DNA from: Magicicada septendecula | Lineage: Eukaryota; Arthropoda; Insecta; Hemiptera; Cicadidae | NCBI GenBank assembly: GCA_034769895.1 | Contig: CM068373.1 | Span: forward strand, 22,338,620 to 22,402,619 | DNA length: 64,000 bases | Direction: 5' to 3' | In this document: positions 22,580 through 35,481 of the stretch, piece by piece | Numbering within the stretch: position 1 is the stretch's first letter | Layout: the number at the start of each line of letters is the position of its first letter | The notes under the pieces: generated by a model | The model's input: only the letters and a program-made list of their open reading frames with translations | Database searches by the model: none | What the model was told of the DNA's origin: nothing | Program-made: the position numbers and the translations under genes

Positions 22580-22888
22580 AAGAGGAAACAAATCAGTCGT
22601 GGATATGGTATGATGGAAGGCCTTTTTGTTAATTTTTTAATTGGATGTTACAGAGTCAGGTGATACTGTGGCGGGTATCTGTCCGAGCTTATGGTGTTGG
22701 GATCTCGTACAGAGAAGTCCAGTAAGGCCGGATGGATGCGGCCACAGTCACCGGAATTAGGGGGGTAAGTGTACATGATTTTAATAAGGATTTAAGGGGG
22801 GTTGCGGCGCCATATCTTCACTGATCCTCTTAGGTTTTAGGCAATGAGAGTTTTTATGCTTCGGCAAAAACCTCTCATGGGGGGGTAT
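22580..22888 (+). mobile_element. Internal remnant and polypurine tract upstream of a Gypsy-like LTR
   Basis: Non-coding sequence ending CTCATGGGGGGGTAT directly before the LTR at 22889. The G-rich run is a good polypurine tract, placing this as the 3' end of a plus-strand LTR retrotransposon. Confidence 0.45.
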
Positions 22889-24374
22889 TGTAACGGTACA
22901 GAATTGTGTTGTGACGATTTAATTGAAAATAGCATCTTAAATAAATAAAAAATTAATTTACTAGCCATTAAGTATTTTTAAATCGCACTATTAAACCTAA
23001 AGCCCCTGTACTAACTCAGAATAAGTATGAGATGTAAATGGAAAATATAACTAAAGCATTAATAAAAATTCGAATTGTATAAAGCTATTAATATCACAGT
23101 TAACCCTTTTGCTAGTCATCATGCGGTGACCTGTTAATTCCGGACACAACGTGCATAGCGAGTCGTCTGTAACTTATGAAAATATAAAAATTATAATGTT
23201 TGTAATTAGTAATTTGAAGGCACGAGTAGTAGTTAAAATAATTCACTTAAATTATATATGTATAATTAATGTATTGTTTTTTGTAATAAGAATGTCAATT
23301 TAAATAAAAATAGGAACTATATTATCGCGGAGTACTCGCCCCGCTCCGTTCTAATGTGCCAGTCGAATCGAGTAGAGAGTCCCAATGCTGCCGTCAGAGC
23401 GTATAGAACTACGAGCGAGAGCTCCACCAAAATGCACTGGTTAAATTTCTTTTTAAATGTTAGCTACCACTGCTAAACGTGGCGAGCGAGTGTAATATGT
23501 GAATTGTAGAAAGTTGTGTTATAAAAAAAATGTAATAAGTTACAAAAAAAAAACTAACAAGTAGTAAGCAAGATGACGTCTCCCCTCAAGAGGTAAATTC
23601 AAGTACAACTATACATATGAAGATGTGAACTGCACTGCTTAAACTTCACATGTGGACATATACGAGGGATAAGACGCTGACGAGGACCTACGTGGATCTA
23701 CACCCACTTTAACAAGAAAAACTTCAATCTCCGCAGTGAACCAGCTATCTAGTACTCGCCGAAGACACGACTCAGATGACAACGCCGACTTCAAGAATTC
23801 CCAAGAGAGACACCCCAGGACGAGGTCACCACGACTTATTGTAAAGGTGACTCGATAGCTTGCCTATCGAGAGTTAATTATATTTGAGACATAACTTACA
23901 GAGAAAAGAGACTTTTCAAAGACTATAATTTCCTTTAAACTATAAATGAGACCAACTAAGAGTTTACTGTAATATTGAATATCATACGTTGTAACGCATT
24001 ATATGTAAATGTAAATTATAATCACTTTAGTTAATAATACCATTCTTCAAATGGTAAATGAAGTCTTGCAAGCATCTAGATGAACTTAAAAATACTCAGA
24101 AGTCTTTGCTATAGATATATTTAAAGTAAACTCGGATCCGAGGTAAAAAAAGTACATAATCATTATGATCCCTAGTTTTTCAGAAAACCATTTAAATATT
24201 TTAATCTAATTAATTATGTCATGGGATCTTTTCATATCAGTTGTTAATAAAGAGTAGTCATCTTATTACACATGAAAATGAGTGCATAAATCAGTGAAAT
24301 ACCTTCCCTTGTCTCCTAATAATTAGCTTAAGTAATTTGTTCAATTATGTTGAGTTTAATAACAGTTCGTTACA
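22889..24374 (+). repeat. Long LTR (about 1.49 kb), Gypsy-like
   Basis: Starts TGTAACGG and ends CGTTACA (inverted TGTAACG/CGTTACA ends) after a polypurine tract. No partner LTR is visible in the window. Boundaries are inferred from the terminal motifs only. Confidence 0.5.
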
Positions 24375-24920
24375 ACGTAGGCAGCCCATGTAATTGGCAG
24401 GTGTCAATTAAGATGGGTTCCCTGGATTTGTAACGTGGTAAAAAACGTTACAGTGTGTCAGAGACAGTAAAGATTTAATTCAGTTTTAATTGGAAAGCAG
24501 TCAGCATTCACCAGTGAGGTGCCCCATTGTAACATACAATGTTATGGCAGACTATTTATATTTATGTTTATGTCTGAAGCCTGTAGCCTGCCCAACTAGA
24601 CGTATTACGCAACAGCTTGCCAGCAGTCTTTGTGTGTGAATCACAGTAAGAACACTTCTTCACCAGTGTTTGCATCAGACGGTCACCTTAAGTAGTCAGT
24701 CAGTGGTTAACTAAAACGCTCGGTTGTTAATTACCAGTTTAATTAATTACCAATTACCAGCTGTACAACAATGCATTAAGAAACTTAAGTGATGTGATAA
24801 GACTATATGTATATTGTCATTTTGAATAATTCACATTTTCAATAACTTTCATAACTATTTGTTAAAAAAGGAAATAAGCCCCTATTATAGTAAGTAATAT
24901 ATTAAGGTGTACACCGATCA
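24375..24920 (+). other. Sequence upstream of the second BEL copy; expected 5' LTR not recognised
   Basis: It should contain the 5' LTR of the BEL copy below, yet I find no match to the 3' LTR (29413-29885). It ends CCGATCA then C and TGGCTCCCG, a possible LTR end plus primer-binding site at 24922. Confidence 0.4.
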
Positions 24921-25025
24921 CTGGCTCCCGCATCATATCAGAATTTAGCAAATTATTCAAATTACAACAATTGTTTACCTGCTCTATATTTAACTATCGT
25001 TTTCGAATCACATTTGCATTTAGTC

Positions 25026-26806
25026 ATGGCTGATGTGAAGGCGCTAATTAAGAAACTGGGCTAAATTAAAGCTTCTATATCCCGTGTAAATACTTTCGCT
25101 GACAATTTCGATCCGGACACAAGCGATCACCATGCCTTAAAAATTGAACTCCGCCATTTGATGGAATTGTCCGCGAAGTATGACGAAATTCAGACTCAAA
25201 TTGAGGCTGATGATTCCGATTTCACATCAGTCAGTGACAGAGTTCAAACAGAGAATGATCTCTGTAATATTGAGTGCAAGTTACACCATTTATTGGAGCA
25301 AGTAGAGGAGGTGAACAAGAAGCCATTGATTCAAGCTGAAGTTATGCCAATAAAAAACCCCCCTACACAGTTAGAGCCAATTATATTGCCCTGCTTCTCA
25401 GGCAGCATTATTGATTGGCAACATTATTATAATATGTTTGTGGAACTAGTACACGTCAAAACTGACATGACGGACATTCAGAAATTACATTATTTACACT
25501 CGTCATTAAGGGAAGAAGCGTTAAATGTAATAAAATCTCATCCAATCACCCTTGAAAATTATGCAGTAGCCATTGAGCTATTAAGGGCCAGGTATGACAG
25601 CAAATTAATTGTCTCATCCTATCACATAGGGAATGTCTTGGGCGTGAAGTCCATTTAACACGAGTCCATGGTTGGCATTTCCAAATTCATTGACGAGATC
25701 ACCGCGAATATAAATGCTTTAAATTCATTAAAATTACCGGCAAATACCTTTGAAATCATTTTCGTTCAATACTTAACGCAAAAACTCGATAATCAGACAT
25801 GTCGGCTCTGGAAAGAAAGCCTGTCCGACGAGCGATTTCCTAATTTCAATAATTTTATTAAATTCTTAAATAATAGAAGCCAATTAATGCAAAACGTCGG
25901 CGGCGCGACTAGCTCAGTAAGCAGAATATATGTTAGCGATAAGACTCCCTATCGCAAAGCTATTAAACCGGTTGATATTACTTGGTCGACATTACATTCT
26001 CATATCAGCCACAACATCTGTCAGCTGTGTCGTGGTAAACACCGCCTTTCTGAATGCCCACAATTCGTGGCTATGTCTCCCCTTGAACGAAAAAATATTT
26101 TAATTAAACATAAACTCTGCTTAAATTGCATACGTCCTGCCATGATCTCGCACACTGTCCTTCCAAATTTACTTGCAGGACATGCGCTAAGCGCCACCAC
26201 AAAATGATCCATATATCAGGCAATAACGCTTCGTGTAGGAACAATCAGTTTTCACTGAAACTACAAACGAACAAATCTATCTTATTATCCACCGCTGTCT
26301 GCATGACAACTGACCATGCCGGTAGGAAGCACCCAGTAAGGGTTTTATTGGACTCAGGATCGCAAGCTAACTTCTGCACCATGAGTTTCGCACGTCGCAT
26401 GGGTCTAAAACTAACTAAATCTCAATTACCCATCACCGGTATAAACAATTCCTTATCTCAAGCTGACTTCAGTACTAGGGTAAGGTTGCATTCCCGTTAT
26501 AAGAATTTTAGTTTGAACGTACATTGCGCTGTGCTTCCCAGTATCACGAATAATCTTCCTGCGGAATCGTTTGATATCTCATCCCTACATTTGCCAAAGG
26601 GCATATTCCTAGCTGACCCGCAACTGAACTTTTCTTCGCAAAACGACATATTGCTTAGTGCCCAGTATTATTTACAATTAATTGAACCTGTCAAATTTAT
26701 CCGTAGCCCACATTTTCCCATAATACACGAGACAAATTTGGGATTCATTCTCGCGGGTAACTTGCCTTTTAATGTCGATATGACAAACCTGTCTCATCAT
26801 TCATAG
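25026..26806 (+). pseudogene. BEL/Pao Gag and aspartic protease
   Basis: ATG at 25026 (M-A-D-V-K-A-L-I-K-K) with a TAA 14 codons in and another at 25656-25658, both in frame. Gag motifs L-P-C-F-S-G-S and I-Q-K-L-H-Y-L-H match the other copy. A frameshift near 26135 in the zinc-knuckle region moves the frame. The protease active site L-L-D-S-G-S is intact (~26350), and A-G-N-L-P marks its end. Another shift follows at ~26800. Not translatable as one protein. Confidence 0.85.
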
Positions 26807-27165
26807 CATGCGAAGACAATAATGCCATTTCCTCGCAATTAAAGGACTTCTGGCAATTAGAGGACGTTGCTGCTCGTGCTCCCTCGGTTGAGGACTTGGA
26901 ATGCGAAAGTCATTTTGTCGCTAACACTTTCCGAAACAATAATGGTAGATTTGTTGTGTCCCCACCTCAGCGTGTCACTGCGAAGGGTACTGGCATCATG
27001 TCTCGTCACCTGACAACCCTGCCGACATTCTATCGCGTGGTTGTCTCCCTCGGTTTTTACACGGTCACCCACAATGGTGGTATGGTCAATCCTGGTTGTC
27101 CCATGAGTCATCATCATGGCCCATCAGTGCTTTCGATGCACGTTCACCCTGCAATCATCCAGATC
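26807..27165 (+). pseudogene. BEL pol linker fused across a deletion to the post-RNase H region
   Basis: F-W-Q-L-E-D-V and G-R-F-V-V-S (start of the pol linker) run to ~26965. The next recognisable sequence is Y-W-H-H-V-S-S-P-D-N-P-A-D-I-L-S-R-G-C, which in the intact order lies after RNase H. The junction removes the RT and RNase H domains. Confidence 0.8.
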
Positions 27166-28662
27166 TTGAGGAAGAACAATGTAAGCAGGTCCAAACCTCA
27201 TTGTTTGTCGCTTCATCTACGTCTAGTTATTTTGAAAACTACTCTTCGCTTTCAAAACTCCTTCGTGTATTTTCGTATTGCCGTCGATTCATTCGGAACT
27301 CTAGGCTCCCCATAGCTGATAGAGACACTTCCTTTTTACCTTCCCATGAGTTACATGGTACACTTTTGGTTTTTATTCGCCAGCCCCAGCAATAGCACTT
27401 TAGCATCGAAATCAAGGAACTCGAGGCACAACGCTGTATCCCTAATAATAGTCAAATTCTTTCACTTAACCCCTTTCTGGACAATGCGGGGATATTACGC
27501 GTGGGAGGACGCCTTCAGCACTCCCAGCTTACCTATGATAGTAAACACCAAATCATTCTCCACCCGCATTCTTATCTCAGCAATTTAATCATAGAGGGCG
27601 AGCATCTTCGTCTACTACACGCTGGGGTGCAATTGACTCAGTACTGTTTACGGCAGAAATATTGGATAATTAATGATAAATCTTATATACGTTCAGTAAT
27701 ACACAAATGTATCACTTGTTTTCAATTCCGTGCTAGGGGCGCAAGCCAATTATTAGGACAATTACCCCCTTCCCGGGTTACGCCTGCTAAGCCATTTTCT
27801 CAATCCGGAGTCGACTATGCCGGTCCCGTATTTATACGTCACGGCGGTCAGCGATCCAAATCGACGTCAAAGGCTTATATTGCTCTATTTATATGCATGG
27901 TCACTAAGGCCATTCACCTTGAACTAGTCTCAGATCTTACCTCAGACTCCTTCATAGCAGCCTTAACACGGTTTGTAGCTCGTAGAGGTATCCCCGATCA
28001 GATATTCTCCGACAATGGTACAAATTTTCGCCGTGCTAGTAGTACACTTCACGAATTATACAAACGTTTTCAATCCAATGGATTTGAACACACCTCCCAG
28101 GATTTTAACACTGCCCAAGGCATCAAATGGTCCTTTATTCCCCCCTCAGTACCTCATTTTGGTGGCCTGTGGGAAAGTGGAGTCAAGAGCGTCAAGTTTC
28201 ATTTGCGGCGCGTTGTCGGCGGAACCATTCTTACGTTTGAGGAGTATTACACTATTTTAATTCAAATAGAGTCCTGCCTTAACTCACGCCCCTTGTTCGC
28301 CATCTCCAGTGACTCTAGGGACCCTGAACCTTTAACTCCAGCGCACTTCCTGGTTGGTTCTCCGCTCACTGCACTCCCGGAACCTGACTATTCCAAAGTC
28401 AATATTGGTCGTCTGGGAAGATGGCAGCTGCTCCAAAGATTCACCCAGTCTATATGGAACAGGTGGTCGAAGGATTATTTGCACCAGTTGCAACAACGCA
28501 ACAAATGGCGCATCACGTCAAAAAATTTGGCTCCGCGGGGTAGTCACTAATGTCTATTCGGGTCAGAATTCAATAGTGCGCGTCGCGGATGTTCGCACCC
28601 CAAACGGTATCCTACGTCGGCCCATTCACAAATTATGTCCACTTCCAGTGGCCTCAGACTAA
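27166..28662 (+). pseudogene. BEL/Pao integrase and C-terminal domain
   Basis: Linker (L-R-V-F-S-Y-C-R-R-F-I-R-N), then an open frame 27501-28550 with an H-C zinc region (C-I-T-C) and all three catalytic residues in G-V-D-Y-A-G-P, F-S-D-N-G-T-N-F and W-E-S-G-V-K-S. Near 28530 a deletion of about 60 bp and a frame change follow R-I-T-S-K-N. The domain then ends as V-R-V-A-D-V-R-T-P-N-G and P-I-H-K-L-C with stop at ~28662. Frame breaks also occur near 27390-27500. Confidence 0.85.
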
Positions 28663-29412
28663 TTGCATGAGCGTTCATTCGACATGCATCATTGTATCGA
28701 ACCTTTATCATGCTTTCTATTTGTTGTTTTTATTATGTTATTATCATGCCTATTGTATTACTATGTATCACTATCATGTTATTATTTGTTATTGAAGTTT
28801 TCATTATTATACTATTATGTACTGTTAATTATTATGTCAATCAATATGTATTATGTGTACTCATACAATCATATTATGTATTTTTACATCAATTGGGTAT
28901 GTTAATCATATTGTTATGTACTATTGAATCTTTGGTATCATTGTTCGAATACTATGCATGTAAATTTTTATGTTTTTTATTATTGTATTACTATATTGAA
29001 TCAGTTTTTGAAGATGTTTTTCTTTTATACAAATTAAGTGTAAGGTCGTTACGTACGTTTTGTTAAAAATCAAATGTATTTATTTACTGGACATATGTTA
29101 ATGCTTCAAGGAAAATCATGTTAGTTATATAAGCACTTTTATTTTTCTCATGAGTTTTTATTTTGTACATATTTTAGCACAGAATTTTTTTTTGTTTTGC
29201 CTTTGAGCTTTTCTGATAGCTTTAATTAATTTTGTTGTTTACAGATTATTATGTCAGAGATGATTTACTTAAAAAAAAGGGTCAATTTAATGTATAAAGC
29301 TTTCAAGTATATTGTATATTGTCTTTGTATATAACATTTGATAATAATTAGTGATGCACTATTCACACAATGAATTAAGTTGCAAAATCGCCCCGATTTT
29401 GTGCGGGCAGTA
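28663..29412 (+). other. BEL 3' non-coding region and priming site
   Basis: AT-rich, with many TTATG/TATTATG motifs. It ends in GTGCGGGCAGTA just before the LTR, the same motif as in the other BEL copy. Confidence 0.6.
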
Positions 29413-29885
29413 TGGTCAAACTTTGTACTTGTTTAAACTTTGTACTGTAATATCCTCATTGCAGTCGCGTGCAGTGACGTCATTTCTCTCCCCGCTATCT
29501 GCTGCCGGCTTGATTCAAACTAGCAACAGTCAAAGTTAGTTATTTGCAAGACTCCGGACGGGCAACTAGCCTCAGTTCGCCAGCCGCGGCTACATTATTT
29601 TCAATATTTCTAAATTTTAGCATGATCATCATGCGATAATTACTTAGGCGATCTCAGCCTTTACGCACGATTATGTCTTTCAATATTTAATTCTATCTTA
29701 CTTATCAGGCATTATGCCGCGCTATGCTGCACGCGCCATGCAACTATCTTGTAATAATTTTCAATAAATAATTAACTCTAGAAACATATACAGTCCACTT
29801 CGTTACTTCATTTCACACCAGTTACCTCAACAACTAGCGTTCTAAGACTAACTTAAGTTACATCGAGAGCGTCTAAGACGCAACA
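29413..29885 (+). repeat. BEL 3' LTR (473 bp)
   Basis: Begins TGGTCAAAC right after the GCGGGCAG motif and ends GACGCAACA. The other copy's LTR begins TGGACAG and ends CTCAACA, supporting the boundaries. Contains AATAAA at ~29764. Confidence 0.6.
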
Positions 29886-30590
29886 TTTGTAAAAATCTTG
29901 TGAATTTAGGATACAGGAGAGGAGACCAACAGCAATGAAAGTGACGTTTAGTTAAACAGTCAAATTAAAATGACATCATCATGTCGTAATGTCACGTGAC
30001 AATGATGTCATTTCTAACCAATTAACATATTGTGTTAAGGAGGTGTGGACCCCGTAGGAACTATGTCTCATTATGAAAACCTATACGCGGGCCTTCCACT
30101 ATAAATAGAGCGACACATCGATCTGAGATTCATTCGTTTAACATTTTTTTACCATCAACCAAGGAAGTATCTAAGACGCTTCGAGTCAAAATTTTAACCT
30201 AAAAGTAAATAACACGAATCAGAGGTTAGGTATTTAACGTAAACAAAACAACATAACCTCGAGTGGTGTAGTTATTTGAGTGAACAGTGAATCATATGGG
30301 CAATTAAGTGAATCAATCAGTGAAGTCTAATTAATAACCAATGGATAATTAAAAGGGAGTAGAGTGTCACATACTTCTAAATTATCTAAACAAACATTGA
30401 ATTATATTACTGTTATAACCGCATTACTGTTTACACACGTATGTATGAGCACGGAATATACAATAACACTAACCCCAAAATAATTGTTCAAATTTGTATT
30501 ATTGTACATTTAGTTCCGTATTGGGACTGATCAGTGTATTAAACCGAGGGTAACCTCACCTGAATTATTGTTCGGCCTGGACGAACATTT
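29886..30590. other. Non-coding sequence with one promoter-like site
   Basis: No coding signature. A strong TATA box with spaced initiator is listed separately. The block may be an unrecognised LTR. Confidence 0.35.
30100..30135 (+). promoter_or_regulatory. TATA box plus initiator
   Basis: TATAAATAG at 30100-30108 and an insect-type initiator TCATTCGTT with its A about 31 bp downstream, the canonical spacing. What it drives is unknown; an LTR promoter is plausible. Confidence 0.4.
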
Positions 30591-30594
30591 TTTT

Positions 30595-30617
30595 TATTAT
30601 TCAACGGTTGAATAATA
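30595..30617. repeat. Perfect 10-bp-arm hairpin
   Basis: TATTATTCAA and TTGAATAATA separated by CGG. It lies ~160 bp upstream of the hammerhead motif. Confidence 0.7.
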
Positions 30618-30776
30618 GCTAGTCGTGAGGAAGATGCGGTACAGCGCGCATGCATGCGAGTGCTCCGAGCGATTCATTTGTTACGTTTTTATATATTTTA
30701 TTTAAAATATTTTAATCATTTTAAATTATGACATAACCACAAAATGTGATATACATTTACGTTTTTAAATTAATTT

Positions 30777-30820
30777 TCTATATCTGAAGATGGGATTTCA
30801 TCCCGAAACGCGTCATTAGA
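30777..30820 (+). ncRNA. Hammerhead ribozyme, all core positions intact
   Basis: CUGAAGA (30784-30790), stem II GGGAU/AUCCC with loop UUC, GAAA (30805-30808), palindromic stem III ACGCGU and cleavage after C30814 (GUC). Stem I pairs UCUA-AU with AUUAGA with one bulged U. No Penelope coding sequence is adjacent, so it may be a solo terminal repeat or retrozyme monomer. Confidence 0.75.
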
Positions 30821-31038
30821 CGAAAAGGAGCTAGTGTCACTAAGGTGGACCAAAATAAGGTAATTTATTTATATTGAACCATAAAGTGACTCGGTACGTA
30901 AAACATGGATAGATTTACTTATAATCCTATACCACCACTACTTATACGACAAAATAAGGTACGTACGAAAATATTCATTACAATATCAGTGCCAGCAGTG
31001 AGTCCAAATACTACCTCTATCTGTTGGATTCCATTAAG

Positions 31039-31790
31039 TTATATAGATACAATTGTTACCATCATCATCTTCTTAAAGGTTTTAGCCTTTAGCGGCCTGT
31101 TCTTGTTCCGCAGTTTACTTTTTCTTAGGTCCATCAACTTTTCTTCTGCCTCTAGGGTTGTAATCTTCCGCCATCTTTGGTATTCTACTTTCTTACATTC
31201 TATTGATGTGCTGAATCCATTTTCTTCTGTAGTCTTTAATCCTTTCATTAACTGAAAAAATATCTAAATCTCATTTAACTCTTTGTTTCTCATACAATTT
31301 TGTCTACTAAACCTTGTAACTGATCTCAGAAATATAATTTCTGCTGTTTGTATCTTCTATTCACCTTTTTCCTTTATGAACCAAGTTTAAGGACCATACA
31401 GTAGTGTAGGTATTGCCATTTCTTCATAACATTTTATTTGAGCTTCTTTTCTACATTTATTTCTCAACGTTCTCCAAATCGTTCCACACATTCTTGTGAA
31501 TTTCGTCACTTTATATTCTATACCTGTACATTGATTATAAGTAATGTACCGCCCAAGATAGTTGAAATGTCTTACTTGTTCTATGTATGTGTTTTCTATG
31601 CATATTTTGGTCCGAATCAGTTCATCTCCAATAAAGCATATTACTTTTGGCTTTCATTCAGACATGTTACAGTTTTATTCTTTTTCTGTTTTATGTAAGA
31701 TGCATATTGCTTGCTGGATATCGTCTTCTGAATTGGCGAATATAGCTTGGTCATACGCGAAGAGAATGGTTTTCAAGTTTTATTTCGGTG
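31039..31790 (-). pseudogene. LINE reverse transcriptase C-terminal remnant
   Basis: Minus-strand fragments in several frames: F-A-Y-D-Q-A-I-F-A-N-S-E-D-D-I-Q (RT motif C region), C-F-I-G-D-E-L-I, Y-L-G-R-Y-I-T-Y, M-C-G-T-I-W-R-T-L-R and L-L-Y-G-P. A basic tail ends in ATGATGATG-like repeats at ~31065. Numerous stops. Same general LINE type as 62950-63555. Confidence 0.68.
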
Positions 31791-32398
31791 GATTTTAATA
31801 TCGTCAGGGCACTTGCTACCTTAAACGTCTGTTGTCTTTCTAGGTTAGATTAATATACAAACGGATTTGTAAATATTATTTCTTTACAAGTAAGTCATTT
31901 CTGTCATTTCAGGTCGTCATACTTTCCTTTCAAGTGTCTTTCCTTCCAGATTACATTCAGCAATGTAACATTGTGTCCACAATCGTTCTAAAGTACTTAC
32001 AACTTTGTCACTTACCTCAACTTGACAAAAACATCTGTTCATCCCGCTTTCTGCCACTTGAGGAGCTAACCAGCATTGACATTAAATTTCGATTACTATA
32101 AAAGTGTGTGTCATTTGTTCTATGTTCTTCCCACATTCGTTATAAATGCAGTACACACTGATTAAAATAATTTTCGACCTCAGGTGCTGCGGAGCCTGAT
32201 TGTTTTGCAGAACGTGTGGACGTTTACTAGGAGAACACCAATAGCCTTGTTCCTTCACTTAGGTGACTCACAATGCCGTTGAAGTACTTCAAATGTCAGT
32301 AAAGCGTGTGTGTCATCATATCCAGAAGGCCTGTGTTAAAACTAAAACAATGACTCGCTTTGTTTTAGGTTTACTTAAGGAAATATATATTTCACAAA

Positions 32399-32402
<4 letters not shown>
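31791..32402. other. Non-coding stretch
   Basis: Nothing recognised apart from the TA tract that follows. Confidence 0.4.

Positions 32403-32431
<29 letters not shown>
32403..32431. repeat. (TA)n microsatellite
   Basis: About 14 TA units. Confidence 0.9.
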
Positions 32432-32432
<1 letters not shown>

Positions 32433-32843
32433 CTTTATTGTGATTTCAGCTTTATGAATAACAAGTGACTGAACAGAGTTTTTGTTTTTGTTTCGTTTTC
32501 TTGTCACTGCCGTAATCATCTGTATATGTTGTTACGCCATACAGAAAGTTCTACAGCCCAGCTGTAACGTTTGTGTGCGTACGTGACACTTATCATGCGT
32601 CAACAATTGTGGCAGTGTTTCGTAATGCAGAACGTTCTCGTCGTTCTACAAGCTTCTCAACTAGTCTAACAGTGGGTGTTTGTGCCAAGGCCGCGCTGAA
32701 GTATTCTCTAGAATTTTTTTTAATGTTTATTAAGGACGCATATTATGGAACACTAAAGACTACAAGTAGCCGATACCTGCCTCTTAGTTTTCAGTTTATG
32801 TGGGCCAATTTACACAGTGCGTCTCAAGTGGTGTATTAGTGTA

Positions 32844-35481
32844 TAACAATTACTGTGTTTTTCCCTAGTGTGGGCGTCAAATATAACTATATTTTATAAT
32901 GCCCCGTGATGGGATGCCAAATATAACAATTACTTTTATAATAGTGGTTGTTATTTACTGTCCCGTGTTTTGGGACGCCAAATATAACTTTTACTTAGGT
33001 TGCCCGGCTTTATGGGCGTCAAATATAATAATAATTTTACTTTTGTGGTTGTTTATTAATTAATGGTTAATTGATTAATTGAGTCAATTAACTATGATAT
33101 AGTATACTATGTTGATTGTATGTGTATAGGTGTGACATACAATATTATTGCCACTCGTTAGGTACTCCAAATATAAATAAAACTGCCCCACCTTTCTTGT
33201 GGTGGCAATTATAACCATTTTACTGTGTGTGTTACCTCACTTATTTATATGGTGTTAATTGATTATGTAGGATTTGAATGACGTTGATTTAATTTCTTTG
33301 ATGCTATATACTAACTTAATCTTTCATAATTCTATTCTATACTAATAGCATTGGTATTCTATCTTAGGTGCTTTCGAATAAGTAACAACGTACACCAAAC
33401 TTTACGATATTAACTTAATTTATTTATATCTGTTACCAATGACATCACTTTCATGATATCTGAAAAGAAACACAACATTTATCTTGCAATATGAAATAGC
33501 ACATTATAATATCATTTATTATTTACTTCAAAATTTACTCACTCTCTTACAAATCTCCTTCTCAGAGTTACACTCATTTAAACATCAATAATCATAATTG
33601 TACCTTTTATGCTACACTAAAGTATTCTTAACAAATGGATTCATAATGGCATGGATATAGCTAAAATTATCTTTTAAAAGTTGTTCATGCCAATTTAACA
33701 TGAATAGCTACTAGATATTATTTTTTTGAAATATCATTCGTGAGGTCTTTTAGACGGACAGACAGTGTTTTAATTAACATTAGTAATGCATGCATATTTT
33801 TTACTGTTGGGAAGTTATTCCATTATTTCTGCTGAGTTAAATCTGCGATGCTATTCCTGTCTCTCTCTCCAGGCTCGCTGATGTCCTTGTTGATGACACT
33901 ATCATCTCGTGGAAGACACTTTTACAAATCACTTATTATCTCGCACTCCGACACATATATAACTCTTTTGTTAATTCTCGTTATTGGAATATCTGACTTC
34001 AACACATGTTATTTGATAACGCCACTTTCTCTGAATTGTTTATATTTACGTATCATTTACATTTTCATAATACGTTACCAGTTTATTTAATTTATACAGA
34101 GTGTTGGATGCTCTATTAGTTCGCACTGCTCTTTCGCGGACTAACTTTATTAACCCGCCATTCGATTATGCTTACTGGCGTTAGCAGTTATATTCGTCTG
34201 TCACTCAATTACCGCAATTAGTTCATCTTTCGGGTTCTCTTTAACTATCTCGATTACAACATTATGTCTTTCATTTACACTGCGTCGAAACTTCCGACCG
34301 TTATTTACGTCTTTGGTTAGTATATTAATTCTAGCCAACAAAACTAAGTCGATTTCAAGTAGTACTCCGACAGGTCTGTTAATTACTAAGTTCCATTACC
34401 GTTTCCCGATTCTCGACTGTTCTCACTTATAATTTCACGCCGACTTTTCTAAGGTTAAAACTTTACTCCGCTCTCAGTAAGACTTAGGCACTCAAGACAG
34501 TTCCGTTACTTAAGACATCAAACATATACCCGATCGCGGTAAACACCCCAGTTTATACCCCGAATCCCACTATCTTCTCTACTCCAAACTCTTCTTCCCA
34601 CCTTCTTCGCTTCTATTGGATCTCAATTAATTTCTGGCGAAAACTCCTTCTTAACACCATGGTTTGACTTCTGACATGGTTTTCATTCGTTCTTCCATCT
34701 CGTCTCCCTGGCAAACTCTTCTTCGAGAAACGCCTTCCTCAACTCTGGATTCTGATAGCCTTCTTGATTTCCTGCCCTCCTAGTTCCTGGTCGGCTCCAC
34801 CCATAGTCTGTGGCGGATGACCAAATTTAACGCCTGTCCATCACCTTTTTACTTTACGTCCGGTCCTTTCAGACAAAGTTCTCTTAATTGCTGCATGGCC
34901 TCTCATCTGCCTTTTAGTTCAAGATGTGTATCGCTGCTTACCCGTGACTAATCTTCGCATTGCCTACCAGCTTCCTCTTACTATTCTCACGCCAGTATGG
35001 TCGTTTCTAGGTATTCCTTCCAGCTGCCACATCTGCTCTGCAGGCTTTACTTAGCTGTGAACCATCCTGGTAAAAGTTTGCGTCCCGCAGTTTGTTAATT
35101 GCTCACCCGTATTGTCGCTATTCAGTCCGAGCCTTTCCTGTCCATTGTGAACAATGTAACGCCGCGTTTGGTGTTAAGCTCCACACACGTGGCTTATTAT
35201 TTCTCGTGTAGCTTCGTTATGCCGTCCTGTCAGCCTTTCTTTGTAATTTATCTGTGAGACATTAGCTACTCAATTGTTTTTTCTGATGTCCAGCTCGCCA
35301 CCCGCAATTCTCTTAAGCGAACAGCTGCTACCACAGTGGTATTGTCCTTCTACTTCCCTGCCTTCCCGTTGCTTGAGCGACACATGGTACAGGGCCTGCG
35401 TATGTCATTTTCAAGTTGTCCGCAGACCCTTGTTACTATTCATTTACTTCCAAAATAAATTTCTTTAAAATTGTCGTTATA
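32844..35481. mobile_element. 2.64 kb non-coding insertion nested in the solo LTR
   Basis: Flanked by direct repeats AGTGTA (32838-32843, 35482-35487). Joining the flanks restores the LTR sequence seen at ~49880. The first 330 bp hold five or so degenerate GGG(A/C)(C/T)GCCAAATATAA repeats. The right third is richer in C/T. The ends show weak inverted similarity (TATAAC..AATT). No protein recognised and superfamily unknown. Confidence 0.6.
32868..33185. repeat. Spaced direct repeats GGG(A/C).GCCAAATATAA
   Basis: Copies near 32874, 32912, 32972, 33016 and (divergent) 33163, at ~40-150 bp spacing, several preceded by a CCC that could pair with the GGG. Confidence 0.6.

Larger units (their letters stand above)
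24922..29885 (+). mobile_element. BEL/Pao retrotransposon lacking RT and RNase H
   Basis: Plus-strand relative of the element at 6906-15378. Order: primer-site candidate, gag-protease 25026-26806, a short pol linker, a deletion junction near 26970, then integrase and C-terminal domain to 28662, a 750 bp AT-rich 3' region, a GTGCGGGCAG polypurine site and a 3' LTR. By comparison about 1.45 kb covering RT and RNase H is gone. Confidence 0.85.

Noticed and set aside
28692..29066. 124-codon hydrophobic plus-strand frame
   Set aside because: Lies in the AT-rich BEL 3' region; composition-driven with no domain.
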